This document shows positions 1 to 7,126 of a stretch of 11,710 bases of DNA, in pieces. Under the pieces are notes generated by a model. The model worked only from the letters and a program-made list of their open reading frames with translations, had not been told where the DNA came from and searched no databases. Source of the stretch: Gammaproteobacteria bacterium (lineage in GTDB: Bacteria; Pseudomonadota; Gammaproteobacteria; Steroidobacterales; Woeseiaceae). The stretch covers positions 1 to 11,710 of the forward strand of contig QNFK01000023.1 of NCBI GenBank assembly GCA_003645495.1. The letters are read 5' to 3'. Position 1 is the first letter of the stretch. Each line of letters starts with the position of its first letter. The position numbers and the translations under genes were made by a program.

Positions 1-36
1 ACGCCTTCAAACGCCCGAGGGACTTTCGGATCGAAA

Positions 37-1029
37 CTAGCGATTTCGCTCGGTAAGCGCCACAAAAGTGCCACCATTGCGATCGCACAATACTCGCATG
101 AGGCCGGCGAAACGCTGTGAACTGCGCGGCGGCGTTCCGGAAAAATTATACGGAAAACCAATTGCATGAATGCGGACGCGGCGGTCGCCATTCTCGTCCT
201 CGACATTAATTCGGTCGATCTGGCGCAGCACCTGTTCCATTGTGTCTCCCTGGAACTCGTCACCAAGAACATAGATACTGATTTTTTTGTCCGGCGACCA
301 AAACGTCTCGATGGCGAAAACAATTCCGTCTGAGGGGTCACTATCGCTAAACGGTGCCCATTGGCGCATGCGTGTCCTGATTTCCTGGCGAATTTGCGGC
401 GTGTCAGCTATCCACGTGCCACCGAATTGTCCGAACATATAGCTGCCGTTGTCGTTCATGATCTGCAGCCCTTTCACCTGCGGGTAGACGTTGAGTACCT
501 CTGAGAGTTTCTGTTCGACCCAGCCCCATTTCGCCTGCATGCTGCCTGACGTATCGATTACGAATATGATGTATTCGCTATCAACGGGAATGCCGCCAAC
601 AGCATCATCGGCCGCGCGCCGGAATGGTCGCAGCCTCTGCATTTCTTCGGACAGTCGCTGACGTGCCGCTTTTAGATCGCCCTCGTCCAGGTTCATTGCC
701 GGATTGTCGCTGTCAATCAGTTCGAACTGACCCTGAATTTTGTTGAGCTCTTTCTGCAAAGTGGTGAGCGTCATTTTCGTCTCTGACGTATCCATGCGCA
801 CCCGACCGAGCGCACGTGTCATCTCGGTCGTCTCACCCCTGATAATGAAAAGTTCTTCCTGTAACAGGGCGATCAGCGCCTGCAAATCCTCTTCGGTTTT
901 CTCGAGAATAACCGGCTCATATATTTTACTGAGAACGAGCAACAGAATAATCGCGCCAAAACCACAACAAATGCAGTCGAGGAACGACAAACTGAACGCT
1001 TCCATATTTCGGTTTTTTCTCTTCGCCAT
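37..1029 (-). CDS. Single-helix membrane protein with coiled coil and VWA domain (second paralogue)
   Basis: A 330-aa paralogue of the preceding gene product. The N terminus MAKRKNRNMEAFSL leads into SFLDCICCGFGAIILLLVL (15-33), with Asp18 and CxxC (C19, C22). A coiled-coil-like region spans about 42-140, shorter and less charged than in the first paralogue. The VWA domain covers about 152-330: DTSGS at 159-163 is a standard MIDAS start and D257 in VLGDEF is the likely third metal ligand; the middle Thr has no obvious match (SDPSDG, 230-235, is the candidate). The end, GGTFVALTERNR, parallels GGAFMSISKDWP of the first. Outside the shared membrane motif the two diverge strongly, so they probably have separate roles, such as a heteropair inside one A-ring. 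It starts 15 bases after the first paralogue with only a weak AGCGG ribosome site. The stop is TAG at 39-37. The remaining 36 bases show no start codon of a further gene and no convincing terminator. Confidence 0.85.
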   Translation of the reverse strand: MAKRKNRNMEAFSLSFLDCICCGFGAIILLLVLSKIYEPVILEKTEEDLQALIALLQEELFIIRGETTEMTRALGRVRMDTSETKMTLTTLQKELNKIQGQFELIDSDNPAMNLDEGDLKAARQRLSEEMQRLRPFRRAADDAVGGIPVDSEYIIFVIDTSGSMQAKWGWVEQKLSEVLNVYPQVKGLQIMNDNGSYMFGQFGGTWIADTPQIRQEIRTRMRQWAPFSDSDPSDGIVFAIETFWSPDKKISIYVLGDEFQGDTMEQVLRQIDRINVEDENGDRRVRIHAIGFPYNFSGTPPRSSQRFAGLMRVLCDRNGGTFVALTERNR

Positions 1030-1044
1030 AATTTATACCGCTGA

Positions 1045-2139
1045 CTATGGCCAGTCCTTGCTGATGCTCATGAAAGCACCACCAGTTTGATAGGCGAGTA
1101 GCCAATATGCGATGGACGCGTAATAGTCGCCTTCCATTGGATACAACAGAATATTTACAGTCACGCCGGAGGGCACAACATCAATCGCTTCATAATGATA
1201 TTTCAGTCTTTCGGCACCGGTCACCATGCCACGGGCCGCGTCTGGTGAATTCATTGTCGGCAACCCGTCGACAAGAATGATGACGTTGTCAGGGAGCGGG
1301 TTCAGGCTGTTTATGACCTCATACGCCGACTTCATATTGGTGCCTTCCTCTGGCACCGTTCGGCGCAGGATACGAATCGCTTCATCGAGCTGCTCGCCCT
1401 CACCTACCTCCAGCCAGACTCCCTCGCTGCCATCCAATACGGGCTTGGCCTCCGTATTGAAAGTGTAAATCTGGAATTTACTGGTCGGCGGAAATTGCGC
1501 CGAGAGCCAGTCAACACTGGCAACGGCCTGGCGCCATTTCAGGGAACGAAGCTTCACTTCGTCGGACATGTTACGACGCCGCAGAATATTAATGATTTTG
1601 CGATCCAGCATGCTTGCTGATGCGTCGACCAGGACCAGGATGCGATCGCCGCCAACTCTGAGCCCGGTCAGATACTGGCGATCGCCGTCGCCCGTGAATG
1701 TCCGGACACGCTCTCCTTCGCCTTCTTTTTCCGCCAATGCAAGCAGCCGTTTCTTTTCCTCTTCCAGAGACTCAATATCAGACTGCAGCTTCTCGACCCG
1801 CTCGATTTTCGCCAGAGTTTCCGAATCCTCTTTAGCGAGTTCTTTTTTCAGTTTTTCGATGAGCGCGATGATCTGGGCAATCTGCTTTTCAGCCGTAACC
1901 TTCTCGTCTTCCAGGCGTTCCATCGTATTCTTCGCCAGCACCATGTTTTTGCGCTGATCGAGAATTTCAAATTCAAGTTTGGTGGTCTCGCCTTGCAATT
2001 CGTCCGGCGGGTTTTCGGAATCGTGTCTGACTTGCGAGTTGATGATCATGAAAAAGAGAATCACCGCACCAAATCCACAGCTCATGCAGTCAAGAAATGA
2101 CATGCTGAAGACTTCCATTGGGCGGCGTTTTCTAGCCAT
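1045..2139 (-). CDS. Single-helix membrane protein with coiled coil and VWA domain (first paralogue)
   Basis: A 364-aa protein. A basic start (MARKRRPMEV) precedes one membrane helix with the motif SFLDCMSCGFGAVILFF (14-30). Asp17 sits at the cytoplasmic end of the helix, as in MotB, TolR and ExbD, and is followed by a CxxC (C18, C21). A charged, heptad-like coiled coil runs from about 50 to 140. A von Willebrand factor A domain fills 165-360, with the metal-binding (MIDAS) residues visible: DASAS (172-176), T267 in EGTNMK and D291 in LVDGLPT. With N-in topology the VWA domain would be periplasmic. Inference: one of two B-type subunits for the MotA/TolQ-like ring, with a VWA domain in place of the usual peptidoglycan-binding or TonB-binding end. 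It is related to the next gene product. Start ATG 2139 lies within the end of the actin-like/FHA gene; the gene is followed 15 bases later by its paralogue. Confidence 0.85.
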   Translation of the reverse strand: MARKRRPMEVFSMSFLDCMSCGFGAVILFFMIINSQVRHDSENPPDELQGETTKLEFEILDQRKNMVLAKNTMERLEDEKVTAEKQIAQIIALIEKLKKELAKEDSETLAKIERVEKLQSDIESLEEEKKRLLALAEKEGEGERVRTFTGDGDRQYLTGLRVGGDRILVLVDASASMLDRKIINILRRRNMSDEVKLRSLKWRQAVASVDWLSAQFPPTSKFQIYTFNTEAKPVLDGSEGVWLEVGEGEQLDEAIRILRRTVPEEGTNMKSAYEVINSLNPLPDNVIILVDGLPTMNSPDAARGMVTGAERLKYHYEAIDVVPSGVTVNILLYPMEGDYYASIAYWLLAYQTGGAFMSISKDWP

Positions 2140-3499
2140 TTTGCTCGTCCGTTGTAATCAACTGAAATTCAAATCCGGGTGAGCCGATACGCAGCGAGTC
2201 TCCAACCTGCATCACTGACGAGCCATCAATTCGATTGCCATTGAGAAACGTACCGTAACGACTATGGTCCTCAAGCACGCATTGACCATTCTTGCGACTC
2301 AATGAACAGTGGCGACGGGATACACCAGGCATCTCCGCGGTCAATTCGATAACTCGCTCACCATCACTGTCATCTGACCCCAAAACGAGCGGTGAATTCC
2401 CGATAGCGTAGGCTGTATGGCCGAATAACAGGTGCGTCGGCGTGCCGGCTGCAGATTGCTCGCTGGTGTGTTGTGCGATATCCACCGCAGTCTGGTCCCA
2501 GGGCAGTTTCCGAATCAGGCTGACGCCGCTTTCCGCACCGCTATGTCCCCTGCAACGAGCCAGTGCGCCACGCGCCGTAGCGCCCGGCTCAAGAACGAAA
2601 ACTTCACCACCAACTCTTGCTTTAAGCATGTCAGCAAGACCGGGTAACCGCGCAATGCGGTCCGTCACCTGGATGGCCGGTACGTCCTCTGCGCGAAACA
2701 GCGCGCGCAATTTGTTGGCAATTTGCTGATAAATCGGTGCGGCAGTGCCAATTAAAGCCAGTGACTCGATGCCCGCCTGGTAGGAAATACCGGCGAATTC
2801 CAGCTCCATTTCCACGTGTTCCTGCCGTGATGCCTCCCTGAGCCAGCCACCGAGCCTGTTCAGCAGCATTTGCTCTGATTCGGCTGTGTGCAAAGGATCA
2901 AAACGCGACTGCTGCACAAATGCGTTGGCTATGGTATTCAACCAGGCGTCGTACAGGGCATAGATGCCACAGGAATCGAGTAATTCGGTGCGCTCGGTTT
3001 GCACCATTCCCGGCTGTGCAAGCCTGGTCAGCATGGCCGTGTGCAAACTCAGATCGATGTGCACGGGAACCGCATTCTTGTATTCACGGCGCGTGGCCGC
3101 AACGGCAGCATCAACAAGCCCGATTACCGGCAATTTCAGTTCGTTCGCAATACCCAGAAACAGGCCCAGGTTTTGCGCCGACATATACTCCGGCACAGCG
3201 ACCACGAGTTCAGTAGCACCCGTACCCGCCTTTTGCCAGATTTGTTCGAGTTGCCGACTGACCAGGTCTGCAGCGCTCAGATGGCTGAAACGCTTGTCTG
3301 CCAGCGGGATTGTATCGAGATTAGACCAGTAACCATGGTGAATCCCGCGCGGGTTAATCCTCGAGTTACTGAAAGCTTCATTGCCAGTGGTCAGACTGCC
3401 GTCACCAAGTAATGCAAACCCTGGCTCGCGATAGGTGATTTGTTCGTTGTTCAGCAGCGTAATGCCGGCGTCACTAATATGTATGGCGAGACGAGTCAC
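2132..3499 (-). CDS. Degenerate actin/Hsp70-like protein with C-terminal FHA domain
   Basis: A 455-aa soluble protein with no signal or membrane helix. Residues 1-315 have the layout of the Hsp70/actin ATPase fold: IHISDAGITLL (6-16) where phosphate loop 1 should be, ELVVAVPEYMSAQN (97-110), VIGLVDAAVAAT (125-136), VPVHIDLSLHTAML (144-157) in place of loop 2 (usually DLGGGT), and LEPGATARGALARC (303-316). Several glycines are replaced, so nucleotide binding may be lost. Residues 355-448 are an FHA domain: GVSRRHCSL (392-400) and SRYGTFLNGNRI (413-424) with S394, H397 and N420. The usual Arg of the GR pair is Ser (LGSD, 373-376), so binding strength is uncertain. Likely role: a cytoplasmic adaptor that docks phospho-Thr sites made by the upstream kinase and links them to the channel or VWA proteins. 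The start is GTG at 3499, with an in-frame stop shortly upstream. It overlaps the next gene by eight bases, indicating coupling. Confidence 0.8.
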   Translation of the reverse strand: MTRLAIHISDAGITLLNNEQITYREPGFALLGDGSLTTGNEAFSNSRINPRGIHHGYWSNLDTIPLADKRFSHLSAADLVSRQLEQIWQKAGTGATELVVAVPEYMSAQNLGLFLGIANELKLPVIGLVDAAVAATRREYKNAVPVHIDLSLHTAMLTRLAQPGMVQTERTELLDSCGIYALYDAWLNTIANAFVQQSRFDPLHTAESEQMLLNRLGGWLREASRQEHVEMELEFAGISYQAGIESLALIGTAAPIYQQIANKLRALFRAEDVPAIQVTDRIARLPGLADMLKARVGGEVFVLEPGATARGALARCRGHSGAESGVSLIRKLPWDQTAVDIAQHTSEQSAAGTPTHLLFGHTAYAIGNSPLVLGSDDSDGERVIELTAEMPGVSRRHCSLSRKNGQCVLEDHSRYGTFLNGNRIDGSSVMQVGDSLRIGSPGFEFQLITTDEQNG

Positions 3500-3520
3500 A
3501 ATGTTACGCAGTTTATTTTA

Positions 3521-4321
3521 TCAATCCGATTTCATGTGCCGGACCAGCTTGTCATCGACATAATTTTGCCCGTCGAAGACCAGCCGTTCCTGTAAGAGCT
3601 GCAGTTGATAGACAAGAAACATGAGAAAAATACTGATGAGAAGTGCAATGAATGTCGAGTTGAACGCAACGCCAAGGCTTTGCGTTACGCCGGCGATGTC
3701 TCCTTGCACGGCCTTGTCTGCCTGCGCAAGCGCCTCGCCGATTCCGCGAACCGTGCCAATAAATCCGATTGAGGGTATGGCCCAGGAAATATAACGAATC
3801 ATCGACAGTTCGGATTCCAGTCGATCCGCTTCCGATTCAAAAATCGTATTCGTGCTGTTAGAAACATCTGCAATGCTTCTCGTGGTATCAAACCGGCGTA
3901 ACGCACTCAACAAAGCTCGTGGCAGCAACATTCTTTGCCGGTTCTCGGGCAGTGCCTGCACCTGTCGCGCAAACTCGCGCGTATCCTCGGGCAATATGCG
4001 CATCCCCTCTGCAATGGGCACGAGATCAACCTCGAGCAATTGACGTTCATGCAAAATTTCCCGCCCCTTGAAACCCATAATCGCCAACGCCCAGAACATC
4101 AGGATAAAACAGGCTTCCTGCTCCATGTCCTTGATCAGCACCCAGGTGGACCGCTCCCTGACGAAGTCCGGGTTGCTTGCAGCTTCGATGTTCTGTGCGG
4201 CGATTATCTCAGCCGCGTTCGGACGTACGATTGAAACGTAGAATGCATGCACAACAATGATCGCAATGATCAGCGCGAAAAGTTGAAAAACAAACTCAAC
4301 AGGAATGTTCTTTTTCTTCAT
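3521..4321 (-). CDS. MotA/TolQ/ExbB-family ion-channel (stator A-type) subunit
   Basis: A 266-aa inner-membrane protein. Membrane helices fall at about 9-31, 68-86, 176-198 and 213-238, with a cytoplasmic region of about 90 residues between the second and third. The family signature is in the last two: PSIGFIGTVRGIGEAL (183-198) and LGVAFNSTFIALLISIFLMF (216-235). T190 and T223 sit where family members have the conserved polar residues facing the ion path. In MotA, TolQ, ExbB and ZorA, five copies form a ring around two single-helix B subunits carrying an essential Asp, and proton or Na+ flow drives rotation. No MotB, TolR or ExbD gene is present; instead two single-helix VWA proteins with a membrane Asp are encoded downstream. 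It therefore probably forms the ring of an unusual stator. Start ATG 4321 has GAGAGA eight bases upstream. It lies 54 bases after the acidic protein gene and 21 bases before the actin-like/FHA gene. Confidence 0.85.
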   Translation of the reverse strand: MKKKNIPVEFVFQLFALIIAIIVVHAFYVSIVRPNAAEIIAAQNIEAASNPDFVRERSTWVLIKDMEQEACFILMFWALAIMGFKGREILHERQLLEVDLVPIAEGMRILPEDTREFARQVQALPENRQRMLLPRALLSALRRFDTTRSIADVSNSTNTIFESEADRLESELSMIRYISWAIPSIGFIGTVRGIGEALAQADKAVQGDIAGVTQSLGVAFNSTFIALLISIFLMFLVYQLQLLQERLVFDGQNYVDDKLVRHMKSD

Positions 4322-4345
4322 GTACTGGGTCTCTCAGATTGCCAG

Positions 4346-4372
4346 GCCGGAAAATATTGAGCTATGTCCGGC
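4346..4372 (-). other. Intergenic RNA hairpin downstream of the acidic protein gene
   Basis: A perfect 6-base GC-rich inverted repeat, GCCGGA (4346-4351) and TCCGGC (4367-4372), with a 15-base AT-rich loop, starting three bases after the stop codon of the acidic protein gene. No U-tract follows, so termination is unlikely. It lies just before the likely ribosome binding site GAGAGA of the MotA/TolQ-like gene, so it could protect the upstream message or influence expression of the channel subunit. Confidence 0.5.
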
Positions 4373-4375
4373 GAT

Positions 4376-4624
4376 TCAGATATTCGATGGAAACGGGATG
4401 GGCTCATCCGCAGGAATTTCTTCGGTCGGGATAAAATCATCATCGTCTTCTTCGTAAGTTTGCTCATCCAGGTCTGAATCGTCGACTTCTTCCTCGTCGT
4501 CAGCTTCCTCGACCTCAAGCGTTTCAGCCTGATCTTCAGCCACAGCTCCGTCCTCCTGGGCCGCGGCGGAACCGGCCAGAAAAAGGGCCAGCGAAATGGC
4601 TATGTAGAATCTGCGCACAAGCAT
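4376..4624 (-). CDS. Small exported, extremely acidic protein (82 aa)
   Basis: No family recognised. The N terminus is a type I signal peptide: MLVRRFY, hydrophobic core IAISLALFLAG, and cleavage predicted after SAAA (residue 22) before QED. The mature chain of about 60 residues has 28 Asp or Glu, no Lys or Arg, and no Cys, with runs such as EEADDEEEVDDSD and EEDDDD; it ends in a Pro-rich tail IPADEPIPFPSNI. It should be disordered in the periplasm or outside the cell, and could bind divalent cations such as Ca2+ or Mg2+, or a basic partner; that is inference from charge. VWA domains of the two downstream gene products need a divalent metal, which makes the context suggestive. AAGAG abuts the ATG; a GTG two codons later (4618) would be better spaced and keeps the signal peptide. 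The gene is flanked by a hairpin on each side. Another reading frame here is open but lacks coherent composition. Confidence 0.75.
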   Translation of the reverse strand: MLVRRFYIAISLALFLAGSAAAQEDGAVAEDQAETLEVEEADDEEEVDDSDLDEQTYEEDDDDFIPTEEIPADEPIPFPSNI

Positions 4625-4648
4625 CTCTTATAAAAAGGCGTATTTATT

Positions 4649-4679
4649 ATTGGACCGCCGCTATCCGCAAAGGTCCAAT
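4649..4679 (-). other. Intergenic RNA hairpin upstream of the acidic protein gene
   Basis: A perfect 8-base inverted repeat, ATTGGACC (4649-4656) and GGTCCAAT (4672-4679), with a 15-base loop. On the transcript it begins five bases after the stop codon of the FHA/PEGA/SUMF gene. No immediate U-run follows (AATAAATACGCC comes first, TTTTT later), so it is not a typical rho-independent terminator. It could be an mRNA stabiliser or processing site, or a weak attenuator separating the signalling genes from the motor genes. Confidence 0.6.
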
Positions 4680-4684
4680 CAGAA

Positions 4685-7126
4685 TCACTCTATATTTCTG
4701 GCTATGCGAAAGCCAACATCCGGGCGCGGGCCATTGCCAAAATCCCGGTAACCCAGCCTGAGCTGCATTATCCCTGAATCCATCCAGCTTGACCCTCTGA
4801 TTACGCGATTTGAGCCGCGCACAGGGCCCTGTGGATCGATAATCGGCTCCGTTTTTCCCGGTGTCGGCACAGAATAGTAATCCTGGACCCATTCGGCAAC
4901 GTTGCCGCCACCATCAAATATGCCCAGGGCGTTGGCCGTAAATGTGCCCACCGGCGCGGTTGAGGCGAAGCCGTCGTCGTATCCCGGCAGGATGGATGGC
5001 ACCAGCGCATTTGCCGATTTGCCGGCGAAATTGCCGCTGTCCCGGCGTGGCGGCATTCTGCCGCCCCAGGGGAATGTCATCGCAGTCGCTCGACCCTGGT
5101 AGCGAATAGCCCAGGCCCACTCGGCTTCTGTCGGCAATCGATAACCGTCCGGCGTTGGCTTAACCTGCTGCCATCTCTGGAATTTCGTTTCATAGACCGG
5201 CGTCAGTCCTTCCTGGGCGCTGAGCCAGTTGCAATATTCCACAGCATCTTCCCAACTTACATTGACGACGGGATTCAGGTCGCCCGCAAGCGAAGCATGT
5301 AACGCACCACCGGTGTCATGATTCTTCCTGAATCTGCGAAACTCCCGGTTGGTTACTTCTTTAACTCCAATGAAGAATGGCTTGGTCAGCATAACCGGCA
5401 CCAGCACTTCATTTGCACGCCGGCCTTGTTCACGCCGCGACGTGCCCATGGTGAAGCCGTTCGGTTCAACCCGCCGCAATACCTGGCCCTGGGAATTGGT
5501 GTGGGAAGCCGATGTACCCCTGGCCACAATCTCGGCCTCCGACAACAGTCGTACCGTAACGTTCTGCGAGTACCCGGGTCGGGGCGTTATTTCACGGCTA
5601 AACGAGGCGTAACCGTCCATCTTCACTTCAAGGCGGTGTGGTGCCGAGGAAAGTCTCAGCGTCATCGTTCCGGTACCACGCGCCTTGCCATCTATGTAAA
5701 TCGTCGCCTCACCGGGCAATGCGTTAATTTTCAACTCACCAAATCGTGCCGTCAGATCGACAGTGATTTCTTCAGAATCTGCGGCTTGCAGGCGCACCTT
5801 CCGCTCAGCAGTGCCATAGCCGGCTTTCGACAGTCCAATGACGTAGTTGATACCGGGTGACAATGGCAGCGTGACCGGTGACTGGCCACGATAGCGACCG
5901 TTTACCGTTACGTTTGCGCCGCGAGGGATGGTATTGACCAGCAATCGTGCGTTCGCCGGCTCCAGCTGCACAGTTGGCAGCACCTGGTCTTCATTCGCCG
6001 CGGTGACGACGGTGCCATCCCAGGCTTTGAAGCCATCCTTGAACAGGCTCAACGCGTGCGACCCTTCCATCAACTCCAGTTGCATCGGCGTCTCGCCGAT
6101 TTGTGTGGTGCCCTGGTAAACCGCGGCACCCGATGGGTTCGAAGAAACCTCGACATTCGCCCATTGCGGCACGAGCTGTACGTTCAAATGCTGGAATTTA
6201 CCAAGTCCCGGTACTGTCAGTCGCTGTGCGTAGGGCAGGTATCGATCGGCAGTGACAGTAACCGAGTGCGTGCCCGGTTCGAGTTCGAGTGGCCCGTATG
6301 GCGCTCGACCGACGCTGCTGTCATCAACCGTTATGATCGCATCGACTGCCGGATCCGTACTGATCGTCAGCTGACCAGGCAACTTCCTGAGCTCGACTAC
6401 AATCGTTCGGCTTTGCCTTTCGTCTACACTGATGCTCTGCGACACGTCGTAATAGCCTTCCTTCTTTACGTGTACGACGTAACTGCCTTCACGCATTATT
6501 ATGCGATCACCAAATGGCACGTGGAACCAGCCACCGGAGACAGAAAGGTGCTCCGGATTTCCCGGTTGCACATCGAACTGTATCGACTTCGAAGTAAACA
6601 AGAGCCAGGAGAGAAGGAGCAATACACCGATCGCGGCACCCACCCAGGTCTGCCAGCGATGACCCGGTTCCTGCACATTTTGTGGCACCGCATCCGCGGC
6701 GCGGCGAAACGCTGTTGGGGCTATTTTTTCTTCAGCGAGGTCGGCGCCTGCATCAGCGAGCTCCGGCGGTTTGGTTATGTAGGCACTGTCCTCCAGGCGC
6801 ACATTCAGTAGCATCGCGTCATCGATCTGCCCGATGACGATACGCGAACCGAAAAAACCAAGCTCATCGTCAACAGATAATTTTCGCGACGCTACCAGCG
6901 GCTCACCATTTATGGTGACATTGCTGCCGCGTCCGACAGGTTGTACGAATGGTTCGCCGTCCAGCTCATCCAGCAGGGCAACTGCACTACTGCCTGGCCC
7001 CGGCAGCCTGATCTCACAGTCCGTTCCGGTGCCTAGCCGCAGCGGCAACCGCGCGGCATCGAAGCGCTGCTCGCCTTCACTGTCACGCAAAATGACGGAG
7101 CTGAATTTCAAATCTGTTCCTCGCAT
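4685..7126 (-). CDS. Membrane protein: FHA-like, PEGA repeats, SUMF1/FGE-like domain
   Basis: An 813-aa inner-membrane protein. Residues 8-108 look like an FHA-type beta sandwich (LRLGTGTDCEIRLPG, then SNVTINGEPL), but the SRxH motif that binds phospho-Thr is missing, so binding is uncertain. One membrane helix lies at about 160-178. Outside, PEGA-like repeats of about 70 residues are marked by the recurring KEGYYD, ADRYLP, KDGFKAW, KAGYGTA and MDGYASF (near 222, 293, 363, 434 and 503); the first is the least typical. Residues 550-813 are a sulfatase-modifying-factor fold: PVVNVSWEDAVEYCNWLSAQ, GYRLPTEAEWAWAIRY, GGGNVAEWVQDYY, VIRGSSW, VGFRIAR. The two active-site Cys of true formylglycine-generating enzymes are absent (RGSSWMDSGIMQLRLGYRD), so it is probably a binding or scaffold domain. 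The start overlaps the kinase stop. An alternative TTG start at 7111, six to eight bases after GAGGAA, gives a protein five residues shorter and has the better ribosome binding site. Confidence 0.9.
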   Translation of the reverse strand: MRGTDLKFSSVILRDSEGEQRFDAARLPLRLGTGTDCEIRLPGPGSSAVALLDELDGEPFVQPVGRGSNVTINGEPLVASRKLSVDDELGFFGSRIVIGQIDDAMLLNVRLEDSAYITKPPELADAGADLAEEKIAPTAFRRAADAVPQNVQEPGHRWQTWVGAAIGVLLLLSWLLFTSKSIQFDVQPGNPEHLSVSGGWFHVPFGDRIIMREGSYVVHVKKEGYYDVSQSISVDERQSRTIVVELRKLPGQLTISTDPAVDAIITVDDSSVGRAPYGPLELEPGTHSVTVTADRYLPYAQRLTVPGLGKFQHLNVQLVPQWANVEVSSNPSGAAVYQGTTQIGETPMQLELMEGSHALSLFKDGFKAWDGTVVTAANEDQVLPTVQLEPANARLLVNTIPRGANVTVNGRYRGQSPVTLPLSPGINYVIGLSKAGYGTAERKVRLQAADSEEITVDLTARFGELKINALPGEATIYIDGKARGTGTMTLRLSSAPHRLEVKMDGYASFSREITPRPGYSQNVTVRLLSEAEIVARGTSASHTNSQGQVLRRVEPNGFTMGTSRREQGRRANEVLVPVMLTKPFFIGVKEVTNREFRRFRKNHDTGGALHASLAGDLNPVVNVSWEDAVEYCNWLSAQEGLTPVYETKFQRWQQVKPTPDGYRLPTEAEWAWAIRYQGRATAMTFPWGGRMPPRRDSGNFAGKSANALVPSILPGYDDGFASTAPVGTFTANALGIFDGGGNVAEWVQDYYSVPTPGKTEPIIDPQGPVRGSNRVIRGSSWMDSGIMQLRLGYRDFGNGPRPDVGFRIARNIE

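Noticed and set aside
1..36. Short inverted repeat TTTCG/CGAAA just after the last gene, considered as a terminator
   Set aside because: The stem is only five bases with a three-base loop and no U-tract follows, so it is too weak to call.
37..4321. Flagellar MotAB, TolQR, ExbBD or Zorya identity for the membrane genes
   Set aside because: The B-type proteins end in VWA domains, not an OmpA-like peptidoglycan-binding or TolR/ExbD domain, and no ZorC, ZorD, tonB, tolA or flagellar gene is nearby.
4318..4518. A second minus-strand frame overlapping the acidic protein gene
   Set aside because: No signal peptide or domain and a weak start; the overlapping frame has a clean signal peptide and a consistent acidic composition.
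4685..5476. Catalytic formylglycine-generating enzyme
   Set aside because: The active-site Cys pair is missing and no sulfatase gene is present.
6056..6811. A 251-codon open frame on the plus strand, antisense to the FHA/PEGA/SUMF gene
   Set aside because: Its composition is incoherent with no domain signature, while the minus strand here encodes the membrane helix and clear PEGA repeats. It is a shadow frame.
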